NCBI GenBank assembly: GCA_947456315.1
Contig: CANGRU010000039.1
Location: forward strand, 1 to 9,378
DNA from: Beijerinckiaceae bacterium
GTDB lineage: Bacteria > Pseudomonadota > Alphaproteobacteria > Rhizobiales > Beijerinckiaceae
Length of the DNA: 9,378 bases
Direction of reading: 5' to 3'
Positions 5,847-9,378 of the stretch are shown one piece after another. A program made the translations under genes and the position numbers. Every line of letters starts with the position of its first letter. Positions within the stretch are counted from its first letter, which is position 1. The notes under the pieces were generated by a model. It ran no database searches. It was not told the origin of the DNA and saw only the letters and a list, made by a program, of their open reading frames with translations.

Positions 5847-8564
5847 CTACACCGGCAAGCGGCTGGCCAATTGCGGATCATTTTTCAAATCCAGCCGCAC
5901 CATTTTAATGCCCGGCTCATCAGGGTCATCGCGCACCAGAAAACCGAGCTGGCCGCACATGTCGATCATGTTTTTGTTGCTGGCCATCACCTGGCCCTCA
6001 ACCGCCTCCAGCCCTTCTTGGGCGGCATATTCAATGATGAGTTTCATCAGATTCCAGCCAAGCCCTTGGCCCTTGTAGTCGCCGCGCAGAAGAATGGCAT
6101 ATTCACCCGCTGTGCCTTCGGCATTTTTGACCAGCCGCACACCGCCCACCATGACGCCATCCACATCAAGGGCGCACAAAGCCAGCGCCCGGGCGTAATC
6201 GATTTGAGTGAGACGGGCGACAAACGTGTGTGAAAACTCCTTCACGGGCGCAAAGAAGCGCAGGCGCAAATCTTCTGCCGTGACGCTTTCAAAAAACGAA
6301 CGATAGAGCTCTTCATCTTCAGGCCGTACAGGACGCACGAAAAGCTTTTGGCCGCCTTTGAGCGCAATATGCCGTTCCCAGGATTTCGGATAGGGCGCAA
6401 TGGCAAGCCGCGGATTGGAGCCGCCATGGGCGAGCGGCGCGCAAGGCGCCACAGCCACGCGTGCATCAATCGCCACAACGCCCTTGTCATCGGCGACCAG
6501 CGGATTGAGATCCAGTTCACGGATTTCAGGCAGATCAGCCGACATTTGCGAGAGTTTGACCAGCACCAGCGCCACAGCATCGATGTCGGCAGCGGGCTCA
6601 TCACGATAGCTTCGCAAGATTTTCACCACACGCGTCTGTTCGATCAGCTCATGCGCCAAACGCAGATCAAGTGGCGGCATAGCAAGCGCGCGGTCATTGA
6701 TGACCTCCACCGCCTTGCCACCGCGCCCGAACACCAGAACGGGGCCAAAGGTCGGGTCATCGGCAAGCCCCGCAATCAGCTCGCGCCCGTGCGCACGCGT
6801 CACCATGGGATGCACGGTCACACCATCCAGACGGGCTTGCGGACGCGCGAGCCCCACACGCGCCAGCATATCGCGTGCAGCCGCCGTCACGGCATCGGCT
6901 GTCGTGAGATTGAGCACCACGCCACCGACATCGGATTTATGCGTGATATCGCGGGAGAAAATTTTGACAACGCAGGCACCATGCTCAGCCAGCAAGGGCT
7001 TGGCGAGTTCTCCTGCTTCCTCCGGTGTCTGCGCAAGACGCGCAGGGGCACAAGGAATGTCATAGGCCTCCAGCAGCGCTGTCACTTCCACCGGATCGAG
7101 CCATGTTTCGCCGCGCGCCAAAGCGCCGCGCAGAACAAGGCGGGCGCGTTCCACATCGGGCACAAAGTCTGCCGGCAGGCTTGGCGGCACCGCCATCAGC
7201 GCTTCACGGTTTTGCCGCCAGCGCACCATATGCATGAAACCGCGCGTTGCCCCGGAGCGGTAATTGGGAATATGCGCCTCTTCAAAAATCGCATCCGTGC
7301 GCTCTGTCGCGCCCAGCCAGACAGCAAAGACAGGCTTCGGGGAAACCGTTTTGCGCCGATAGGCGCTCACCACATCAGCAATTTCCAAAGCTGTCTCTTC
7401 GGCATCCGACAAGGCTGTCGGGCAATGGACGATGGTGATCGCATCATTGGCCGGATCATCGAGCAGGGCTTCAAGCGCTGTGCGAAACCGCGCCGCATTG
7501 GCATCACCCACAATATCGACGGGATTGGCGCGCGACCAGGTCGATGGCATGTCTTTGTCGAGCCGGTCACGAATGTCGGGCGAGAGATCGGCAAGCTTGC
7601 CACCCTGATCAAGCAGATTGTCGGTGGTGATCACACCCAGCCCGCCGCCATTGGTGAGAATGGCGAGACGATCGCCCGCAAAAGGCTTGATGCGCCCGAC
7701 TGCTTCAGCAGCCGCAAACAATTCGGAAATATCCTGCACACGCAGCAAGCCCGCACGGCGGAAGGCTGCATCATAAACCGCGTCAGAGCCAGCGAGTGCT
7801 CCCGTATGGGTGGCTGCCGCTTTGGCCGCGCGCGGATGGCGCCCAGATTTGATAACAATGACAGGCTTCACACGCGCTGCCGCCCGCGCTGCTGACATGA
7901 AACCTTTCACATCGCGGATCGATTCCACATAAAGCAGAATGGCGCGTGTATGATGATCAAGCGCGAAATAATCGAGCAAATCGCCGAAATCGATGTCGCA
8001 CATATCGCCCACCGACACGAGGCCGGAAAAACCGATGTGGCGCTCATGCGCCCAAGCCAGCAGTGCGGCCGTCACCGCACCTGATTGCGAGATCAGAGCC
8101 AGATCCCCGCGCGCCGCCGGATGGGCTGCAAAACTTGCGTCCAATCCGGCACGCGGTGCCAGCACGCCCAGACAATTGGGGCCAACAATGCGGATGCCGC
8201 TCTCATGCGCCACCTGCGCCAATTGGTCTGACAGCGAGCCCGCGCCATGCAGCGGATCGGCTGTGATGACGACCGCTGTCTTCACACCAAAGGCTGCCGC
8301 CTCCCGCACCAATGCCACCACAGTGTCGCGCGGGGCAGCAATCACCACGAGATCGGGCGGGCGCGACAGATCGGCAATCTTTTTGACACACGGCAGACCA
8401 TCAATGGATTGATGGCGCGGATTGACGAGATGAATATCGCCCGCAAAGCCGCCCTTGCGCAGATTGGTCAAAACCGCATGCCCCAAAGACCCGGCCCGTG
8501 CACTGGCCCCGATGAGGGCCAGACTGGCGGGGTTGAACAAATGGTCAAGACTGCGCAGCGACAT
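5847..8564 (-). CDS. NDP-forming acyl-CoA synthetase / GNAT acetyltransferase fusion (Pat/PatZ family)
   Basis: This 905-residue protein has the Pat/PatZ (YfiQ) domain order. It has a CoA-binding Rossmann domain (about 1-130, LFNPASLALIGAS), a succinyl-CoA-ligase-like domain (about 145-290) with THTGALAGSD (252-261), and a second ligase domain to about 460. An ATP-grasp domain follows (about 475-705; VVKIFSRDITHKSDVGGV at 532-549, FGRGGKAVE at 612-620, ELDLNPL at 683-689), then a C-terminal GNAT domain (about 740-895; acetyl-CoA loop KGQGLG at 831-836). Family members acetylate lysines of enzymes such as acetyl-CoA synthetase; relatives with an intact ligase part make acyl-CoA with ADP formation. 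His253 aligns by motif with the phospho-histidine of succinyl-CoA and ADP-forming acetyl-CoA synthetases, so ligase activity may be retained. The start at 8564 has AAGGA 8 nt upstream; the in-frame ATG at 8612 adds 16 unconserved residues. It is convergent with lutC and divergent from DUF2147. Confidence 0.9.
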   Translation of the reverse strand: MSLRSLDHLFNPASLALIGASARAGSLGHAVLTNLRKGGFAGDIHLVNPRHQSIDGLPCVKKIADLSRPPDLVVIAAPRDTVVALVREAAAFGVKTAVVITADPLHGAGSLSDQLAQVAHESGIRIVGPNCLGVLAPRAGLDASFAAHPAARGDLALISQSGAVTAALLAWAHERHIGFSGLVSVGDMCDIDFGDLLDYFALDHHTRAILLYVESIRDVKGFMSAARAAARVKPVIVIKSGRHPRAAKAAATHTGALAGSDAVYDAAFRRAGLLRVQDISELFAAAEAVGRIKPFAGDRLAILTNGGGLGVITTDNLLDQGGKLADLSPDIRDRLDKDMPSTWSRANPVDIVGDANAARFRTALEALLDDPANDAITIVHCPTALSDAEETALEIADVVSAYRRKTVSPKPVFAVWLGATERTDAIFEEAHIPNYRSGATRGFMHMVRWRQNREALMAVPPSLPADFVPDVERARLVLRGALARGETWLDPVEVTALLEAYDIPCAPARLAQTPEEAGELAKPLLAEHGACVVKIFSRDITHKSDVGGVVLNLTTADAVTAAARDMLARVGLARPQARLDGVTVHPMVTRAHGRELIAGLADDPTFGPVLVFGRGGKAVEVINDRALAMPPLDLRLAHELIEQTRVVKILRSYRDEPAADIDAVALVLVKLSQMSADLPEIRELDLNPLVADDKGVVAIDARVAVAPCAPLAHGGSNPRLAIAPYPKSWERHIALKGGQKLFVRPVRPEDEELYRSFFESVTAEDLRLRFFAPVKEFSHTFVARLTQIDYARALALCALDVDGVMVGGVRLVKNAEGTAGEYAILLRGDYKGQGLGWNLMKLIIEYAAQEGLEAVEGQVMASNKNMIDMCGQLGFLVRDDPDEPGIKMVRLDLKNDPQLASRLPV

Positions 8565-8663
8565 GAAACGAATCCTTTGAAACAGCCTGAGACTAGCCGA
8601 GGAAAAAGTCATTTTCTTTGTGCTGCAACAAAGTCCGAGGCCAGTTGTTCAGCAAGTTTTATT

Positions 8664-8805
8664 CCCCTCCCCCTTGTGGGGAGGGGTTAGGGGTGGGGGT
8701 TGTGTGATCTTGATTGTTGACGTGTACCGCACTCATCATGATCAAAATGACATGACCCCCACCCCGCTCTGCTTCGCAGAGTCGCCCTCCCCACAAGGGG
8801 GAGGG
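8664..8805. repeat. 142-bp near-palindrome: two inverted copies of repeat family B
   Basis: Copy B1 (8664-8700) and copy B2 (8755-8805) face each other. Bases 8665-8685 are perfectly complementary to 8785-8805 (21 bp), and 8690-8700 to 8755-8765 (11 bp). The 54 bp between them continue with weaker symmetry, for example the GATCTTGAT and ATGATCAAAAT stretches. B2 also carries an extra small hairpin, CTCTGC-TTC-GCAGAG, at 8767-8781, absent from B1. Each arm contains its own shorter palindrome (CCCTCCCC...GGGGAGGG). The element lies in a divergent promoter region, 99 bp upstream of the Pat-like gene start. No ORF or transposase is inside it, so it looks like a non-autonomous REP/BIME- or MITE-type unit. 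Confidence 0.75.
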
Positions 8806-8818
8806 AAAAAATGATCGC

Positions 8819-8889
8819 GCAATTGCGAGGAGCAACGCGGCAGGCCGCATATGCTGCCTCTGGATTGCTTCGCTGCGCTCGCAATGACG
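8819..8889. repeat. Palindromic intergenic repeat, family A, copy with decayed left arm
   Basis: The right arm (8859-8889, TCTGGATTGCTTCGC...GCTCGCAATGACG) is nearly identical to the right arm of the copy at 5747-5779. The expected left partner is reduced to an ATTGCGAGGAGC-like start near 8822, and the sequence up to 8858 no longer pairs well. The element ends 69 bp before the DUF2147 start, on its 5' side, directly upstream of the best candidate promoter. Confidence 0.65.
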
Positions 8890-8896
8890 CAGGACG

Positions 8897-8925
8897 TTGA
8901 CGCCCTGCCTCGCTTGCGCTGGAAT
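8897..8925 (+). promoter_or_regulatory. Candidate sigma-70-type promoter for the DUF2147 gene
   Basis: TTGACG (8897-8902; five of six matches to TTGACA) and TGGAAT (8920-8925; four of six to TATAAT) are separated by 17 bp. They lie just downstream of the family A repeat. Transcription would begin near 8932, giving a leader of about 27 nt containing GGAG at 8945-8948 before the ATG at 8959. This is a pattern match only. Confidence 0.4.
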
Positions 8926-8958
8926 GGCACTCTTGAACGGATCCGGAGTTTTGTCGGC

Positions 8959-9324
8959 ATGCGGCGCCTTGTTTGTGTTCTTTCAGCCCTTTGCCTGAGT
9001 GCCCCCGCGCTGGCCCAGCAGGCCAATGGCCTGTGGCTGCGTGACAATGGCGCTTCCCATGTGCGCATTGCCCCTTGTGGCGATGCGCTCTGCGGCTTTG
9101 TGGCTTGGGTGCAAGATCCGGAACGGGCGAGCGAAATCGGCCTGAAGGTTTTCTACGACATGAAACCCTCTGGCCCGGGCACATGGGAAGGCCAGGCCTT
9201 CAATCCGGAAGATGAAAAAACCTACACCGGCAAAATGGTGCTGGAAGGTGATGAGCTGAAAACATCAGGTTGTGTCTTCGGCGGGCTGATTTGCAAAAGC
9301 GTCAACTGGACGCGGCTGAAATAA
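8959..9324 (+). CDS. DUF2147 family small secreted protein
   Basis: This 121-residue protein starts at ATG 8959, with GGAG 10 nt upstream. A longer in-frame start at 8851 lies inside the repeat and would bury the signal peptide, so it is rejected. Residues 1-19 form a Sec signal peptide (MRR, hydrophobic core, ALA before QQ), so the mature protein is probably periplasmic and begins near residue 20. The rest matches the DUF2147 pattern: an early GLWLRD, CGDALCGFVAW (40-50), a middle TWEGQAFNPEDEKTYTGKM (75-93), and a late SGC...CKSVNWTRL. Four cysteines (40, 45, 105, 112) could form two disulfides. The molecular function of DUF2147 is not established here. The gene is divergent from the Pat-like gene and convergent with the next gene, with no bases between the two stop codons. 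Confidence 0.8.
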   Translation: MRRLVCVLSALCLSAPALAQQANGLWLRDNGASHVRIAPCGDALCGFVAWVQDPERASEIGLKVFYDMKPSGPGTWEGQAFNPEDEKTYTGKMVLEGDELKTSGCVFGGLICKSVNWTRLK

Positions 9325-9378
9325 TTATTCCGCCAGCACTCGGGTTGGCGGAAAAGCCACTTCCACCAGAGTGCCTTC
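9325..9378 (-). CDS. C-terminal end of a probable sensor histidine kinase (5' part outside the window)
   Basis: Reading inward from the right edge on the minus strand gives an open frame of 17 codons, EGTLVEVAFPPTRVLAE, then TAA at 9327-9325. A Gly-Thr followed by alternating hydrophobic residues, Phe-Pro and a short basic/hydrophobic tail is the usual last beta strand of the histidine kinase ATPase domain. That supports a kinase, but 17 residues cannot prove it. The stop abuts the DUF2147 stop so that the two TAA codons form TAATTA. Another GHKL ATPase, or a chance frame, are the alternatives. Confidence 0.5.
   Translation of the reverse strand, partial: EGTLVEVAFPPTRVLAE
9328..9353. terminator. 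Possible bidirectional terminator hairpin between convergent genes
   Basis: A perfect 8-bp inverted repeat, TTCCGCCA-10 nt-TGGCGGAA, begins 4 nt after the DUF2147 stop and lies within the last codons of the opposing gene. On the plus strand it is followed by AAGCC, with no T-run. On the minus strand it is followed by an A/T-rich stretch (TAATTATTT). It could end transcription mainly of the minus-strand gene, but it may also be a coding coincidence. Confidence 0.35.

Noticed and set aside
6348..7895. 515-codon open frame on the plus strand
   Set aside because: It is antisense to the Pat-like gene, with biased composition and no domain; the opposite strand encodes a complete, conserved 905-residue protein.
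8565..8612. Upstream ATG at 8612 extending the Pat-like protein by 16 residues
   Set aside because: The extra residues are unlike family N-termini, and ATG 8564 has AAGGA at 8-nt spacing.
8687..9184. Minus-strand frames through the repeats and DUF2147 region
   Set aside because: Their translations are the usual products of the repeats themselves (SPQGGG-like and RSNPEA-like strings), not proteins.

Overview
This is a GC-rich stretch of bacterial chromosome, most likely from an alphaproteobacterium and perhaps from the Hyphomicrobiales (Rhizobiales). The reasons are the protein families present, the compact ATGA-overlapping operon, and two intergenic palindromic repeat families of the kind common in that class. 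One has a 'CGTCATTGCGA...TCGCAATGACG' core and the other a 'CCCTCCCC-ACAAGGGGGAGGG' core. No rRNA, tRNA, CRISPR array, phage gene, transposase or transcription factor is visible.

Layout. (1) Bases 1-2729, minus strand: a membrane-anchored DUF3422 protein (1446-2729), followed 86 bp downstream by the FAD subunit of glycolate oxidase, GlcD (1359 down to 1, C-terminus cut by the window edge). (2) Bases 2730-2826: a short divergent control region with two perfect inverted repeats. (3) Bases 2827-5692, plus strand: lutA-lutB-lutC, an L-lactate oxidation operon with both junctions overlapping as ATGA. (4) Bases 5693-5846: a convergent gap holding one copy of each repeat family. (5) Bases 5847-8564, minus strand: a 905-residue fusion of an NDP-forming acyl-CoA synthetase module with a C-terminal GNAT acetyltransferase (Pat/PatZ family). 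(6) Bases 8565-8958: a divergent gap with a 142-bp near-palindrome made of two inverted copies of repeat family B, plus a decayed copy of family A. (7) Bases 8959-9324, plus strand: a small secreted DUF2147 protein. (8) Bases 9325-9378, minus strand: the last 17 codons of a gene whose tail looks like a sensor histidine kinase; its stop abuts the DUF2147 stop.

How the genes fit together. GlcD (with subunits expected beyond the left edge) oxidises glycolate to glyoxylate. LutABC oxidises L-lactate to pyruvate. The window is therefore a 2-hydroxy-acid oxidation locus, and DUF3422 sits inside it without a known role. The Pat-like protein could link the pyruvate/acetyl-CoA output to acyl-CoA synthesis or lysine acetylation, but that link is inference.

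The most interesting non-coding signal is a 14-bp dyad, GCGAC-N4-GTCGC. It occurs 60 nt upstream of the glcD start and again 61 nt upstream of the chosen lutA start. I saw no other copy, which suggests a shared operator. No clearly undescribed multi-gene system is evident. The best leads are the shared dyad, DUF3422 in this locus, and the repeat framing of the Pat-like gene.
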